From contig NZ_QKSM01000015.1 in NCBI RefSeq assembly GCF_003234185.1, positions 1 to 64,000 of the forward strand: DNA of 64,000 nucleotides, read 5' to 3'. The notes beneath the pieces are model-generated. The model saw nothing but the letters and a program-made list of their open reading frames with translations. It made no database searches and was not told the origin of the DNA. The DNA comes from Curtobacterium sp. MCSS17_008 (GTDB taxonomy: Bacteria > Actinomycetota > Actinomycetes > Actinomycetales > Microbacteriaceae). Made by a program: the position numbers and the translations under genes. Below, piece by piece: positions 35,108 to 45,114 of the stretch (within the stretch, counting starts at the first letter, position 1; each line of letters begins with the position of its first letter).

Positions 35108-35668
35108 TCAGGAGGGGGTGACCGCCTCCCACGCCACGGTCTCGCCGTAGCTGCGCTTGCTGAACGGCTCGAGCCCGACCGGCCACGTCGGCTCCGGGGA
35201 CCGCTTGCTCCGCTCGACCACGACGACGGCACCCGCCGTGAGCCGTGGCACGAGTGCCTCGAGCACGTCCGCGACCTCCTGCTCGGCGACGTCGTACGGC
35301 GGGTCGATGAAGGCCAGGTCGAAGGTCCGCACCGTGTTCCGCAGGTAGCCGAGCGCCGGCTGCGGCTGGACGTCGATGCGCACCCCGGGGACCCGCTGCT
35401 GCACCGCCTTCGCGTTCGCGCGACAGGCCTGCGCGGCCGCCGCCGCCCGGTCGACCAGGACGACCTCGACGGCGCCGCGCGACGCCGCCTCGAGCCCGAG
35501 CGCACCCGTCCCCGCGTACAGGTCGGCGACGGCGGCGTCGTCGACCAGCCCGCGTGCCTCGAGCGACGAGAAGAGGGCCTCGCGGACACGGTCGCTCGTC
35601 GGCCGGGTGCCGGACCTCGGCACCCGGAGCGCGGTGGAACCGGCGGCGCCGGCGATGATGCGGGTCAT
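35108..35668 (-). CDS. rsmD: 16S rRNA (guanine966-N2)-methyltransferase
   Basis: This 186-residue RsmD-family methyltransferase has the SAM motif DLYAGTGALGLEAASRGA and the catalytic DPPY at residues 122-125. It also has the typical N-terminal RIIAGAAGSTALRVP and REALFSSLEARG. It methylates G966 in the small-subunit rRNA. The ATG at 35668 lies 6 nt from TACGGT (35675-35680) without a Shine-Dalgarno. It is divergent from recG. Confidence 0.93.
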   Translation of the reverse strand: MTRIIAGAAGSTALRVPRSGTRPTSDRVREALFSSLEARGLVDDAAVADLYAGTGALGLEAASRGAVEVVLVDRAAAAAQACRANAKAVQQRVPGVRIDVQPQPALGYLRNTVRTFDLAFIDPPYDVAEQEVADVLEALVPRLTAGAVVVVERSKRSPEPTWPVGLEPFSKRSYGETVAWEAVTPS

Positions 35669-35795
35669 GCAGCCACCGTAGCGGCGCAGGCGCCGTCCAC
35701 AGGCCTGCTGCGCGACCCGCTGTCCTCGGCCGGTCCGGTCCACAGGCCGGCCGGGAGGCACCCGGTGCGTCGGACGCGCCCGGTACCGTGGTCGC

Positions 35796-38030
35796 GTGGT
35801 CACCTCCGACGCCCCCGACACCGCGGCCCCGCCGGTGCGGCCCGACCTCGGTCCCGCGCCCCTCGACGCCCGCCTGGGCGGCGTGCTCGGTGGGCGGACG
35901 GCGAACGCCGTGGAGAAGGCGTTCGGGTACCGCACCGTGGGCGAGTTCCTCGAGCACGCGCCCCGGCGCTACGCCGAGCGCGGGGCGCTGACGGCGCTCG
36001 ACTCGCTCGCGATCGGCGAGTCGGTGACGATCGTGGCCGAGGTGATCGACGTCCGCGAGCGGACCATGCGGGCCCGTCGCGGCTCGATCCTCGAAGCGAA
36101 GATCGGCGACGGCAAGGGCCTGCTCACGCTGACGTTCTTCAACCAGGGCTGGCGGACGAAGGACCTGGTCCCCGGTGCCCGCGGGATCTTCGCCGGCAAG
36201 GTCAGCGACTACCGCGGCGCCCGGCAGCTGGCCCACCCCGACTACGAGCTCTTCGACCGCGACGACCCGCGGGCCACCGCCGACCCCGAGGACGAAGAGG
36301 CGATCCGCTGGTCACGCCAGCCGATCCCGATCTACCCGGCGACGGCGTCGCTCACCTCGTGGCAGATCGCGAAGGCGATCGCGGTCGTGCTCGACACCCT
36401 GCCCGACCTGCCGGACCCGATCCCGGCCTCGGTCCGGACCCGACTCGGCTTGGTCCCGTTCCGGCGCGCGCTCGAGCTCCTGCACCGTCCGGAGAAGGTG
36501 GCCGACTTCAAGCGCGCGCAGGACGCGCTCCGGTACCGCGAGGCGTTCGTGCTGCAGACCGCGCTGGTGCAGCGGCGCATCGCCGCCCGTGCGACGGCGG
36601 CGACCCCGCGGTCCGCGTCCGCAGGCGGGATCCTCGAGCGGTTCGACGCCGCGCTGCCGTTCACCCTGACGGACGACCAGCAGGCCGTCGGGGCCGAGAT
36701 CGCGCACGACCTGGCCGGGGACTGGCCGATGCACCGGCTCGTGCAGGGCGAGGTCGGCTCCGGCAAGACCCTCGTGGCGATCCGGGCGATGCTGACCGTC
36801 GCCGAGTCCGGCGGGCAGTCGGCGCTCATCGCCCCGACCGAGGTGCTCGCCGCACAGCACCTCCGCTCGATCGTGAAGTTCCTCGGTCCCGACCTGGCGG
36901 CGGAGCTCCGGCCGGTCATCCTCACCGGGTCGCAGTCGACCGACGAACGCCGACGAGCCCTGCTCGCGGCGGCGTCCGGCAGCTCGCGGCTCGTCGTCGG
37001 CACGCACGCACTCCTCGGCGACCGGGTGGACTTCGCCGAGCTCGGTCTGGTCGTGGTCGACGAGCAGCACCGCTTCGGGGTCGAGCAGCGCGAGGCCCTG
37101 CGCACCAAGGGCGCAGCACCGCCGCACGTGCTCGTCCTCACCGCGACGCCGATCCCCCGCACGGTCGCGATGACCGTCTTCGGCGACCTCGACGTCTCGA
37201 CGATCACCGGGCTGCCGTCCGGCCGTGCGGGGGTCGAGACCTTCGCCGTCGGGCTCGCCGAGCACCCCGGGTGGGAGGGTCGCATCTGGACCCGGATGGC
37301 GGAGGAACTCGCCGCCGGCCGACAGGCGTTCGTCGTCTGTCCCGCGATCGACGACGCCCACGCCGAGGACGACGGCGGCCCCGAGGCGGCGGCCGACGAC
37401 GACACCCCGGCGCGTGCCCCGACGACGGTCCTCGCGACGGCCGAGCGGATGCGGGCGATGCCGGTGCTGCAGGACCGCCGCATCGAGGTGCTGCACGGGC
37501 GGATGACGGCGGAGGAGAAGGACCGCGTGATGACCGCCTTCGCCGCGGGCGACGTCGACGTCCTCGTCGCCACGACGGTGATCGAGGTCGGTGTCGACGT
37601 GCCGAACGCGTCGATGATGGCGGTGCTCGACGCCGACCGGTTCGGCGTCTCCCAGTTGCACCAGCTCCGGGGCCGCATCGGCCGCGGGCAGTACGCGGGC
37701 GTCTGCCTCCTCGTCACCGCGGCCGAGCAGGAGACGACCGCGCGCGAACGGGTCGACGCGGTCGCGGCGTCGGACGACGGCTTCGAACTCGCGCGCGTGG
37801 ACCTCGAGCTCCGGCGCGAGGGCGACGTCCTCGGCGAGCGGCAGTCGGGTGGCCGGTCGTCGCTCAACCTGCTGCGGGTCGTCGAGCACGCCGACCTCAT
37901 CGTGGACGCCCGGGGCGAGGCCGAGCGGGTGCTCGGACCGGACCCCGAGCTGCGGGACCACCCGGCCCTGCGTGAGGCCCTGGCCCGACGCCTCGACGAG
38001 TCGGACGCCGCGTTCCTCGGCAAGAACTGA
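35796..38030 (+). CDS. recG: ATP-dependent DNA helicase RecG
   Basis: This 744-residue helicase remodels stalled replication forks and recombination intermediates. An N-terminal wedge/OB domain is followed by Walker A GEVGSGKT (318-325), the DEQH box at 422-425, TATPIPRT, and the RecG C-terminal segment [20 protein letters not shown]. An acidic alanine-rich loop near 525-545 is variable. The GTG start lies 6 nt after TACCGT (35784-35789). Confidence 0.96.
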   Translation: MVTSDAPDTAAPPVRPDLGPAPLDARLGGVLGGRTANAVEKAFGYRTVGEFLEHAPRRYAERGALTALDSLAIGESVTIVAEVIDVRERTMRARRGSILEAKIGDGKGLLTLTFFNQGWRTKDLVPGARGIFAGKVSDYRGARQLAHPDYELFDRDDPRATADPEDEEAIRWSRQPIPIYPATASLTSWQIAKAIAVVLDTLPDLPDPIPASVRTRLGLVPFRRALELLHRPEKVADFKRAQDALRYREAFVLQTALVQRRIAARATAATPRSASAGGILERFDAALPFTLTDDQQAVGAEIAHDLAGDWPMHRLVQGEVGSGKTLVAIRAMLTVAESGGQSALIAPTEVLAAQHLRSIVKFLGPDLAAELRPVILTGSQSTDERRRALLAAASGSSRLVVGTHALLGDRVDFAELGLVVVDEQHRFGVEQREALRTKGAAPPHVLVLTATPIPRTVAMTVFGDLDVSTITGLPSGRAGVETFAVGLAEHPGWEGRIWTRMAEELAAGRQAFVVCPAIDDAHAEDDGGPEAAADDDTPARAPTTVLATAERMRAMPVLQDRRIEVLHGRMTAEEKDRVMTAFAAGDVDVLVATTVIEVGVDVPNASMMAVLDADRFGVSQLHQLRGRIGRGQYAGVCLLVTAAEQETTARERVDAVAASDDGFELARVDLELRREGDVLGERQSGGRSSLNLLRVVEHADLIVDARGEAERVLGPDPELRDHPALREALARRLDESDAAFLGKN

Positions 38031-38056
38031 CGAGCGGTCCCGGTAGCGTGACGGGC

Positions 38057-38551
38057 ATGGCACAGATCGCGGTCGTCCCCGGCTCCTTCGACCCCGTCAC
38101 GCTCGGGCACCTCGACGTCATCGGCCGCGCTGCCCGGCTGTTCGACGAGGTGCACGTGCTCGTCGTGCACAACCCCGACAAGCAGCCCGCCATGTTCGCC
38201 GCGGCCGACCGGGTGCGGCTCATCGAGCGGTCCCTGACCGAGACCGGCGTGCCCGACACGGTGCGGGTGGGGGAGTGGACGTCCGGTCTGCTCGTGGACT
38301 ACTGCCGCCAGGTCGGAGCAGGGGTGCTCGTCAAGGGGGTCCGCTCGGGCGAGGACGTCGCCTACGAGACGCCCATGGCGATCATGAACCGGCACCTGGC
38401 CGACGTCGAGACGGTGTTCCTGCTGCCGGAGGCGTCGCGGGCCCACGTCTCGAGCTCGCTCATCCGCCAGGTCGCCACCCTCCGCGGCGACGTGACGCCC
38501 TACGTGCCGCGGGTCGTCGCCGACGCGCTCGCGGAGCACCTCGGGCGCTGA
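38057..38551 (+). CDS. coaD: phosphopantetheine adenylyltransferase
   Basis: This 164-residue nucleotidyltransferase makes dephospho-CoA from 4'-phosphopantetheine and ATP. The nucleotide motif TLGH is at residues 15-18 after PGSFDPV, and HVSSSLIRQ near the C terminus is the ISSTxxR-type site. The start is ATG at 38057, 7 nt from TAGCGT (38044-38049). The earlier in-frame GTG would overlap that element. Confidence 0.96.
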   Translation: MAQIAVVPGSFDPVTLGHLDVIGRAARLFDEVHVLVVHNPDKQPAMFAAADRVRLIERSLTETGVPDTVRVGEWTSGLLVDYCRQVGAGVLVKGVRSGEDVAYETPMAIMNRHLADVETVFLLPEASRAHVSSSLIRQVATLRGDVTPYVPRVVADALAEHLGR

Positions 38552-38609
38552 CACGCCGCGTCCGGAGCGTCCTCGACGTCCGGGCAGGATCGCGCTAGGC
38601 TTGACGATC

Positions 38610-39185
38610 GTGTCTTCCCCCGTGAACAGCCCCTACGCCCTGCGTGTGCGCGATCTCGCGCACCGTCCGGGCGAGATGCGCGAGCACTCGCTCGACATCG
38701 AGGTGCCGGACGCGATGGGCGCCGGCGTGATCGCCGTGCGCGAGGGCTCGACGCTCCACCTGGACGTCAAGCTCGAGGGCCTGCACGAGGGCGTCCTCGT
38801 GTCCGGCCACGCGTCGGCCGAGGCCACGGGGGAGTGCTCGCGATGCCTCATCGACATCAGCGAACCTGTCGAGGTCGATTTCGCCGAGCTGTTCGCGTAT
38901 GATGCCTCGGAGGATTTCGACTTCTTCGTTCACGATGACCACGTGGATTGTGAACCGGTCGTTCGAGATGCGGTGGTGCTGTCGCTGCCGTTCCAGCCGG
39001 TCTGCCGACCGGACTGCCCCGGCCTCGACCCCGTGACGGGCGAGCGGCTGGCTGACATCGGCGAGCGTCACGCTCCCGAGGTCCTGGACCCGCGCTGGGC
39101 CGCCCTGAGCGGTTTCCAGGGCGCCGGCGACGACACCGACGACACCCCCACCCAGAGCCCCGAGGGCGACGGCCGCACGGCCTGA
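38610..39185 (+). CDS. yceD: YceD family (DUF177) protein
   Basis: This 191-residue DUF177 protein has two cysteine pairs, GECSRC and the later CRPDC, and an acidic middle (LFAYDASEDFDFFVHDD). YceD is almost always encoded before rpmF, as here, and has been linked to 23S rRNA accumulation in plants and bacteria. Its bacterial mechanism is unclear. The GTG at 38610 is 8 nt after TAGGCT. The TTG at 38601 would begin inside the spacer. Confidence 0.9.
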   Translation: MSSPVNSPYALRVRDLAHRPGEMREHSLDIEVPDAMGAGVIAVREGSTLHLDVKLEGLHEGVLVSGHASAEATGECSRCLIDISEPVEVDFAELFAYDASEDFDFFVHDDHVDCEPVVRDAVVLSLPFQPVCRPDCPGLDPVTGERLADIGERHAPEVLDPRWAALSGFQGAGDDTDDTPTQSPEGDGRTA

Positions 39186-39227
39186 CGCTCCTCGCCCTGA
39201 CCACCGACCAACCGAAAGAGAACCACC

Positions 39228-39431
39228 ATGGCCGTTCCCAAGCGCAAGCAGTCCCGTGCCAACACGCACGCCCGTCGTTCGCAGTGGAAGGCCGCGCCGG
39301 TCCAGCTCGTGAAGACGATCGAGAACGGCAAGGTCACCTACAGCCTCCCGCACCGCGCGAAGGTCGTCGAGGACTCGGCCGGCACCGCCCTGTACATGGA
39401 GTACAAGGGCCGCAAGGTCGCCGACGTCTGA
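39228..39431 (+). CDS. rpmF: 50S ribosomal protein L32
   Basis: This 67-residue L32 begins with [20 protein letters not shown]. It lacks the two CxxC zinc pairs of some L32 proteins, so it is the zinc-independent form. The ATG is preceded by GAAAGAGAA. It is probably co-transcribed with yceD, 42 bp upstream, and with rnc and mutM just downstream. Confidence 0.97.
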   Translation: MAVPKRKQSRANTHARRSQWKAAPVQLVKTIENGKVTYSLPHRAKVVEDSAGTALYMEYKGRKVADV

Positions 39432-39444
39432 TCGGACACCGCAC

Positions 39445-40170
39445 ATGACAGCGACGTCCGGCGCCGCGGGGTCCCGCCCCGTGGGGCCGGACGTCGTTCG
39501 TCTGCAGGGCATCCTCGGGGTCGACATCGACCCCGAGCTGCTCCAGCTCGCCCTGACCCACCGCTCGTACGCGTACGAGCACGGTGGCATCGGGCACAAC
39601 GAACGCCTCGAGTTCCTCGGGGACTCCATCCTCGGCCAGGCCGTGACCGTGAAGCTCTTCCGGTCCTTCCCCGACCTCGACGAGGGCGAGCTCGCCAAGC
39701 GGCGTGCCAGCCTCGTCTCGACGGTCGCCCTGGCCGAGATCGCCCGCATCATCGGGCTCGGCTCCTACCTCCGCCTCGGCAAGGGCGAGGAGCAGACGGG
39801 CGGACGCGACAAGGCGTCGATCCTGGCCGACACGGTCGAGGCCGTCATCGGCGCGACGTACCTGTCCGCCGGCCCCGACGACGCGACCGCGCTCGTGCTG
39901 CGCCTGGTCGAGCCGCTGCTGGTCGATCCCGACCGCTTCGGCGCCGCGATGGACCCGAAGACGAGCCTGCAGGAGCTCGCCGCGAGCCTGTCGCTCGGCA
40001 ACCCGGCCTACCGGGTGACCGAGGAGGGTCCGGACCACGACAAGACGTTCCACGCCACGGTCGTGCTCCAGGGCGGGGACGTCGCGACGGGCTCCGGCTC
40101 GAGCAAGAAGACCGCCGAGATGGCCGCCGCGCTCGAAGCGTGGACGCGGTTGTCCGGCCGGGCGGCCTGA
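39445..40170 (+). CDS. rnc: ribonuclease III
   Basis: This 241-residue enzyme has the catalytic RNase III domain (NERLEFLGDSILG, and the acidic ILADTVEAVIGATYL) and a C-terminal double-stranded RNA-binding domain ending GSSKKTAEMAAALEAW. It cuts structured rRNA precursors and other duplexes. It is 13 bp after rpmF and 4 bp before mutM. Confidence 0.96.
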   Translation: MTATSGAAGSRPVGPDVVRLQGILGVDIDPELLQLALTHRSYAYEHGGIGHNERLEFLGDSILGQAVTVKLFRSFPDLDEGELAKRRASLVSTVALAEIARIIGLGSYLRLGKGEEQTGGRDKASILADTVEAVIGATYLSAGPDDATALVLRLVEPLLVDPDRFGAAMDPKTSLQELAASLSLGNPAYRVTEEGPDHDKTFHATVVLQGGDVATGSGSSKKTAEMAAALEAWTRLSGRAA

Positions 40171-40174
40171 CCGG

Positions 40175-41179
40175 ATGCCCGAACTCCCCGAGGTCGAGGT
40201 GGTCCGCGCGGGCCTCGAGCCCGCCGTCACCGGTGCCCGGGTGCTGCACGTCAACGTCGTCGACGGCCGGGCGCTCACCCGGCACGACGGTCCCGCCGAG
40301 GACTTCGTCGAGCGGCTGACCGGCCGGACGATCGCCGCCGCGGTGCGTCGCGGCAAGTTCATGTGGTTCCCCCTGGTGAGCGACGGCAGCGACGGCAGCG
40401 TCGGCAGCGACGGCAGCGTCGGCAGCTCGCGCCCCGAGGCGCTCGTCGCCCACCTCGGCATGAGCGGCCAGGTGCTGCTCGGCCGCGGGCGTGAGGCCGC
40501 GAGGCACCGGCGCATCCTCATCGACGTGCAGCCGTCGGGCACCGACCGGGGCGGACGCGGCGAGCAACCGGTCGAGCTCGAGTTCGTCGACCAACGCACC
40601 TTCGGCTCGATGGCGATCGACACGATGGTGCCGACCGTCGACGGTGCTCCGGCCGGGTCCGCCGGTGCGGCGGACACCCGCGACCCGGGGGCCGTGTGGC
40701 GCCGGAGCATCCCGACGCAGGTCTCGCACATCGCGCGGGACCCGCTCGACCCGGCGTTCGACGACGACCGCTTCGTCGCGATGGCGCGGAAGCGCTCGAG
40801 CGGCATCAAGCGCGTCCTGCTCGACCAGGGCGTCGTGAGCGGCATCGGCAACATCTACGCCGACGAGTCGCTCTGGGCGGCGAAGCTGCACTTCGACCGA
40901 CCGGCGGACCGCCTGCCCCGCGCCGACCTGCACCGGCTGCTCGCCGAGGTCCGCAGTGTGCTCCGGCGTGCGCTCGAGGACGGCGGGACGAGCTTCGACG
41001 CGCAGTACGTCAACGTGAACGGGCAGTCCGGGTACTTCTCGCAGCGTCTCGCCGTGTACGGCCAGCAGGGCAAGCCCTGTCCGCGCTGTGGCACGACGAT
41101 CGTGCGCGAGGCCTTCATGAACCGGTCGAGCCACCGCTGCCCCGTGTGCCAGCCCGCTCCGCGCCAGCGCAGGCGTTAG
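40175..41179 (+). CDS. mutM: formamidopyrimidine-DNA glycosylase
   Basis: This 334-residue enzyme excises 8-oxoguanine. It starts MPELPEVEVVRAG with catalytic P2 and E3, has the helix-two-turn-helix segment GIGNIYADESLW, and ends with a CxxC-x16-CxxC zinc finger (CPRC to CPVC). It is longer than the usual 270-290 residues because of two inserts: residues 70-84 are a Ser-Asp-Gly-Val repeat, and about 150-180 is a variable loop. The ATG follows rnc by 4 bp. Confidence 0.95.
   Translation: MPELPEVEVVRAGLEPAVTGARVLHVNVVDGRALTRHDGPAEDFVERLTGRTIAAAVRRGKFMWFPLVSDGSDGSVGSDGSVGSSRPEALVAHLGMSGQVLLGRGREAARHRRILIDVQPSGTDRGGRGEQPVELEFVDQRTFGSMAIDTMVPTVDGAPAGSAGAADTRDPGAVWRRSIPTQVSHIARDPLDPAFDDDRFVAMARKRSSGIKRVLLDQGVVSGIGNIYADESLWAAKLHFDRPADRLPRADLHRLLAEVRSVLRRALEDGGTSFDAQYVNVNGQSGYFSQRLAVYGQQGKPCPRCGTTIVREAFMNRSSHRCPVCQPAPRQRRR
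40382..40426 (+). repeat. five 9-bp repeats inside mutM
   Basis: GACGGCAGC and GTCGGCAGC alternate in five consecutive 9-bp units, encoding repeated DGS and VGS triplets in a loop of the N-terminal domain. Confidence 0.85.
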
Positions 41180-41227
41180 CCTGACGCGCAGCAGCACGCG
41201 CACGCAGCAGACCGCCCGGAGACCCGC

Positions 41228-44200
41228 ATGTACTTGAAGAGCCTGACCATCAAGGGGTTCAAGTCCTTCGCGCAGCCGACGACGTTCGCGTTCGAACCCG
41301 GGGTCACCTGCATCGTCGGTCCGAACGGCTCCGGCAAGTCGAACGTGGTCGACGCGCTCGCCTGGGTGATGGGGGAGCAGGGGGCGAAGACGCTCCGCGG
41401 CGGGAAGATGGAGGACGTCATCTTCGCCGGCACCTCGACGCGCGGACCGCTCGGGCGCGCGCAGGTGCTCCTGACGATCGACAACACCGACGGGCTGCTG
41501 CCGATCGAGTACGCCGAGGTGACGATCTCCCGCACGCTGTTCCGGAACGGGGGCAGCGAGTACGCCATCAACGGCGAGAACTGCCGACTCCTCGACGTGC
41601 AGGAGCTCCTGAGCGACACCGGGCTCGGCCGCGAGATGCACGTGATCGTCGGGCAGGGGCAGCTCGACAAGGTGCTGCACGCCACCCCGGAGGACCGCCG
41701 CGGCTTCATCGAGGAAGCGGCCGGCATCCTGAAGCACCGGCGCCGCAAGGAGAAGACCCTGCGGAAGCTCGAGGGCATGCAGACGAACCTGACGCGACTG
41801 TCGGACCTGGCGGGGGAGATCCGGCGGCAACTCAAGCCGCTCGGGCGCCAGGCCGAGGTGGCACGCAAGGCGCAGTCCGTCGCCGCCGTCGCCCGCGACG
41901 CCAAGGCCCGCATCCTGGCCGACGACGTGGTCCGCCTGCGCCGGGAGCTCCACGAGCACCAGGAGGTCGAGGCCGGTCGGAAGTCCGAGCGGATCGTCCT
42001 GCAGGAGCGCCTCGACCAGACCCGCGCACGGCAGCAGCAGGTCGAGCAGAGCATGGTCGGCGACGACGTCGACCGGGCCCGGACCGTGGTGCACCGGCTC
42101 GAGAGCGTGCAGGAACGGCTGCGCGGACTCTCCAGCCTGGCGAACCAGCGCCTCATGTTCCTCGCCCAACAGGCCGAGGCGCCGCAGCAGGGGCCGACCA
42201 TCACCCCCGAGCGCGTGCAGGGCGTCCGTGCCGAAGCCGAGCGGCTCGAGGCCCGCGCGGCCGAGATGGCCGCCGGGTCCGGCGCCGCCGCCGAGACGGT
42301 GCGGCAGGCCCGTGCTGCCCTCGACGCGCTCGACGAACGGATCGCCGCGCAGGCCGCGCTCGTCTCGCAGCACGACCTCGAGGCACAGCGGCTCGGCAGC
42401 GCGGTCGACGCCGCCCGCTCCCGGCGCGGGGCCGTCGTGGCCGACCGCGATCGCCGTGCCCGCGCACTGGCCGAGGCCGAGGAACGCGCGTCCGGTGCCG
42501 CGGTGGCGCTGAGCGACATCGGTGTCGACCCGGGCGACGGGGTCGACGAGGGCGTCCTCGCGGCCGCGCACGACGCCGCGCGGCAGCAGCTCGAGCTGGC
42601 CCAGACCGCCCGCGACGGCCTGCGGGACCGGCTGCACGCCCTCGAGCGCGAGCGGGACGCCCTCGACGCCCGCGTCGCCGCCCTCGGCATGTCCATCGAC
42701 GTCCGTGACGGCTCGCAGGCGGTGATCGACGCCGACCGGGACGGCGTGCTCGGACGCCTCGCCGACGCACTCACCGTCGAGGCCGGGTACGAGGCGTCGA
42801 TCGCCGCGGCCCTCGACGGCCTCGCCGACGCGGTCCTCGCGGCGGACCGCGACACGGCCCTCGCCACGGTCGCGCACGCGCGGGAGGCGGACCTCGGCCG
42901 GGTGGACGTGGTCGTCGCCGACGCGCTCGTCGACGGTCCGGCGCTGCCCGGGACCCTGTCGGCCGGCGTCCGTCGGGCCCTCGACCTGGTGCAGGGGCCT
43001 CCGGCGCTCACCGCGGTGCTCGGTTCGACCCTGGTCGCGGTGGACGACGACGTCGACCTGGAGGCGGTGCTCGCCGCCGCCCCGCAGGCGACGGTCGTGA
43101 CGCGCTCCGGCGACCTCGTGCGCGCCGTCCGCGTGACGGGTGGCGGCGCTCGCGCCGTCTCCCGCATCGAGCTCGTCGCGGAGCGCGACGACGCGCAGGC
43201 CCGGCGGGACGCGGTCGCTGCGGATGCCGCGGACGCAGCCACGGGCCTCCAGGCCGCGCGCGCGGCGGTCGACGACGCACGCCGCGCCGCGGACGAGGCG
43301 GACCGGGTGCTGCGCGCGCACACGGCGGCCGTCGCGGAGTACGACCGGTCGAGTGCCGCGGCGCGGGCGAAGGCGGAGAACGCCGCGGCCGAGGTCGAGC
43401 GGCTCCGCGCCGCGCTCGGCGAGACGGACGGTGGCGTGGAGGCGGCCCAGGGTGCCCTCGCCGAGGCGGAGGACGCCCTGCGGGTGTTCGGCGAGCGACC
43501 GCGACCCGTGGTCGACGCGTCGGAGCGGCCCGCGCTGCAGGAGGCGCTCGAGGCGGCCCGTGCCGCGGAGATCGAGCAGCGCATCCAGGTCGAGACCGTC
43601 CGGGAGCGCGCGCGGTCGGAGCGGAGCCGCGCAGCGGGGCTGCAGCGGCAGCTCGAGGCGGAGCGGGCCGCCGCCGAGGAAGCGGCGCGGCTCGCCGTCA
43701 TCCGGCGGGGGCAGATCGCGGTGGCCGAGGGCGTGCTCGCCGACCTGCCCGGTGTGCTCGGGGCGGTCGACCGCTCGCTCGCCGAGGCACGGGTGCGGCT
43801 CGCGACGGAGGAAGCCGAGCGCACGAAGCGCAACACCGAACTGCAGGTGATCCGGAACGAGGAACGCGAGCTCCGCGACCGGTTGCAGACCATCACCGAC
43901 GGCGTGCACTCGCTCGAGATGGAGATCTACGAGAAGAAGCTGCACGTGTCCGGCGTGCTCGACCGGGCGCAGAGCGAGCTCGGGCTGAACGAGTCCGTGC
44001 TCGTGGCGGAGTACGGGCCGAACGTCCCCGTACCGGTCGACGTGCTCGTCGACCCGCGGGTGCTCGCCCGGCGGCACCGCGAGGCCGAGCGGGCGCGGGC
44101 GGCGGCCGCTGCGGCACCCGAGGGGGCAGCCGCCGCGGAGACCGACGCCGACGCCGACACCGACGCCGACGTGCCCGAGCTCGTCGACGCGGAGTCCACG

Positions 44201-44953
44201 CTGCCCGGTGGTCCGGCCCTGCCGGAGTTCGACGCCACCGACGAGGTCGATGCGGCCGACGTCGAGACGGTGCCCTACGTCCGCGCCGAGCAGGAGCAGC
44301 GCCTCGCCGCGGCGGAGCGCGACCTCGGCCGGCTCGGGAAGGTCAACCCGCTCGCGCTCGAGGAGTTCCAGGCGCTCGAGCAGCGACACGCGTTCCTCGC
44401 CGAGCAGCTCGACGACCTGCAGAAGACCCGGACGGACCTCCTGACGATCATCGAGGAGCTCGACACGAAGATGCAGACGATCTTCGAGTCGGCCTTCCAC
44501 GACACCCGCGCGGCCTTCGACGTCATCTTCCCGATCCTGTTCCCGGGCGGGACGGGATCGATCACGCTGACGAACCCCGACGACCTGCTCACCACCGGCA
44601 TCGAGGTGCAGGTCAAGCCCGCGGGCAAGAAGATCGACCGCCTGACGCTGCTGTCCGGCGGGGAGCGGTCCCTCGCGGCGGTGGCGCTCCTCGTCGCGAT
44701 CTTCACCGCGCGGCCGTCGCCGTTCTACATCATGGACGAGGTCGAGGCGGCGCTCGACGACGCGAACCTCGGGCGGCTGCTCACCGTGTTCGAGCGGCTG
44801 CGTGCGTCCTCGCAGCTCATCGTGATCACGCACCAGAAGCGCACGATGGAGATCGCGGACGCGCTCTACGGCGTCTCGATGCGCCAGGACGGCGTCTCCG
44901 CCGTCGTGGGCCAGCGCGTGCAGCGGCGGGAGCCCGCCGACGCGGTCGCGTAG
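41228..44953 (+). CDS. smc: chromosome segregation protein SMC
   Basis: This 1241-residue protein has the SMC layout: Walker A GPNGSGKS at 31-38, a long coiled coil to about residue 490, a hinge around 490-640, a second coiled coil, and a C-terminal head with LLSGGERSLAAVALL and the Walker B FYIMDEVEAALDD. It compacts and aligns chromosome arms with ScpAB. An alanine/aspartate-rich stretch near 960-985 interrupts the second coil. The ATG has GGAG 7 nt upstream, and a TAGCCT about 45 nt above may be the -10. Confidence 0.97.
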   Translation: MYLKSLTIKGFKSFAQPTTFAFEPGVTCIVGPNGSGKSNVVDALAWVMGEQGAKTLRGGKMEDVIFAGTSTRGPLGRAQVLLTIDNTDGLLPIEYAEVTISRTLFRNGGSEYAINGENCRLLDVQELLSDTGLGREMHVIVGQGQLDKVLHATPEDRRGFIEEAAGILKHRRRKEKTLRKLEGMQTNLTRLSDLAGEIRRQLKPLGRQAEVARKAQSVAAVARDAKARILADDVVRLRRELHEHQEVEAGRKSERIVLQERLDQTRARQQQVEQSMVGDDVDRARTVVHRLESVQERLRGLSSLANQRLMFLAQQAEAPQQGPTITPERVQGVRAEAERLEARAAEMAAGSGAAAETVRQARAALDALDERIAAQAALVSQHDLEAQRLGSAVDAARSRRGAVVADRDRRARALAEAEERASGAAVALSDIGVDPGDGVDEGVLAAAHDAARQQLELAQTARDGLRDRLHALERERDALDARVAALGMSIDVRDGSQAVIDADRDGVLGRLADALTVEAGYEASIAAALDGLADAVLAADRDTALATVAHAREADLGRVDVVVADALVDGPALPGTLSAGVRRALDLVQGPPALTAVLGSTLVAVDDDVDLEAVLAAAPQATVVTRSGDLVRAVRVTGGGARAVSRIELVAERDDAQARRDAVAADAADAATGLQAARAAVDDARRAADEADRVLRAHTAAVAEYDRSSAAARAKAENAAAEVERLRAALGETDGGVEAAQGALAEAEDALRVFGERPRPVVDASERPALQEALEAARAAEIEQRIQVETVRERARSERSRAAGLQRQLEAERAAAEEAARLAVIRRGQIAVAEGVLADLPGVLGAVDRSLAEARVRLATEEAERTKRNTELQVIRNEERELRDRLQTITDGVHSLEMEIYEKKLHVSGVLDRAQSELGLNESVLVAEYGPNVPVPVDVLVDPRVLARRHREAERARAAAAAAPEGAAAAETDADADTDADVPELVDAESTLPGGPALPEFDATDEVDAADVETVPYVRAEQEQRLAAAERDLGRLGKVNPLALEEFQALEQRHAFLAEQLDDLQKTRTDLLTIIEELDTKMQTIFESAFHDTRAAFDVIFPILFPGGTGSITLTNPDDLLTTGIEVQVKPAGKKIDRLTLLSGGERSLAAVALLVAIFTARPSPFYIMDEVEAALDDANLGRLLTVFERLRASSQLIVITHQKRTMEIADALYGVSMRQDGVSAVVGQRVQRREPADAVA

Positions 44954-44977
44954 CCGGTCGCCCGGGTCTCGCGTTCA

Positions 44978-45015
44978 GCGACGTTCCTCGCGCTCCCGAG
45001 CCCGAGGAACGTCGC
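44978..45015. terminator. terminator after smc
   Basis: A perfect 13-bp inverted repeat (44978-44990 with 45003-45015) around a 12-nt loop lies 25 nt after the smc stop. Confidence 0.75.
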
Positions 45016-45054
45016 GGAGGACGAGTCCCGCCTGCGCGGGGCGCGCGCTGACGC

Positions 45055-45092
45055 ACGGGAGGCGCGGTGCCAGCTGGCACCGCGCCTCCCGT
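45055..45092. terminator. terminator of terC, GGGAGGC family copy
   Basis: A perfect 18-bp inverted repeat with a 2-nt centre (45055-45072 with 45075-45092) lies just downstream of terC on the minus strand. Its outer arm ACGGGAGGC is shared with 48813-48852 and 52216-52255. Confidence 0.8.
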
Positions 45093-45114
45093 CCGGTCCG
45101 TCCGGTGGTCGCGA

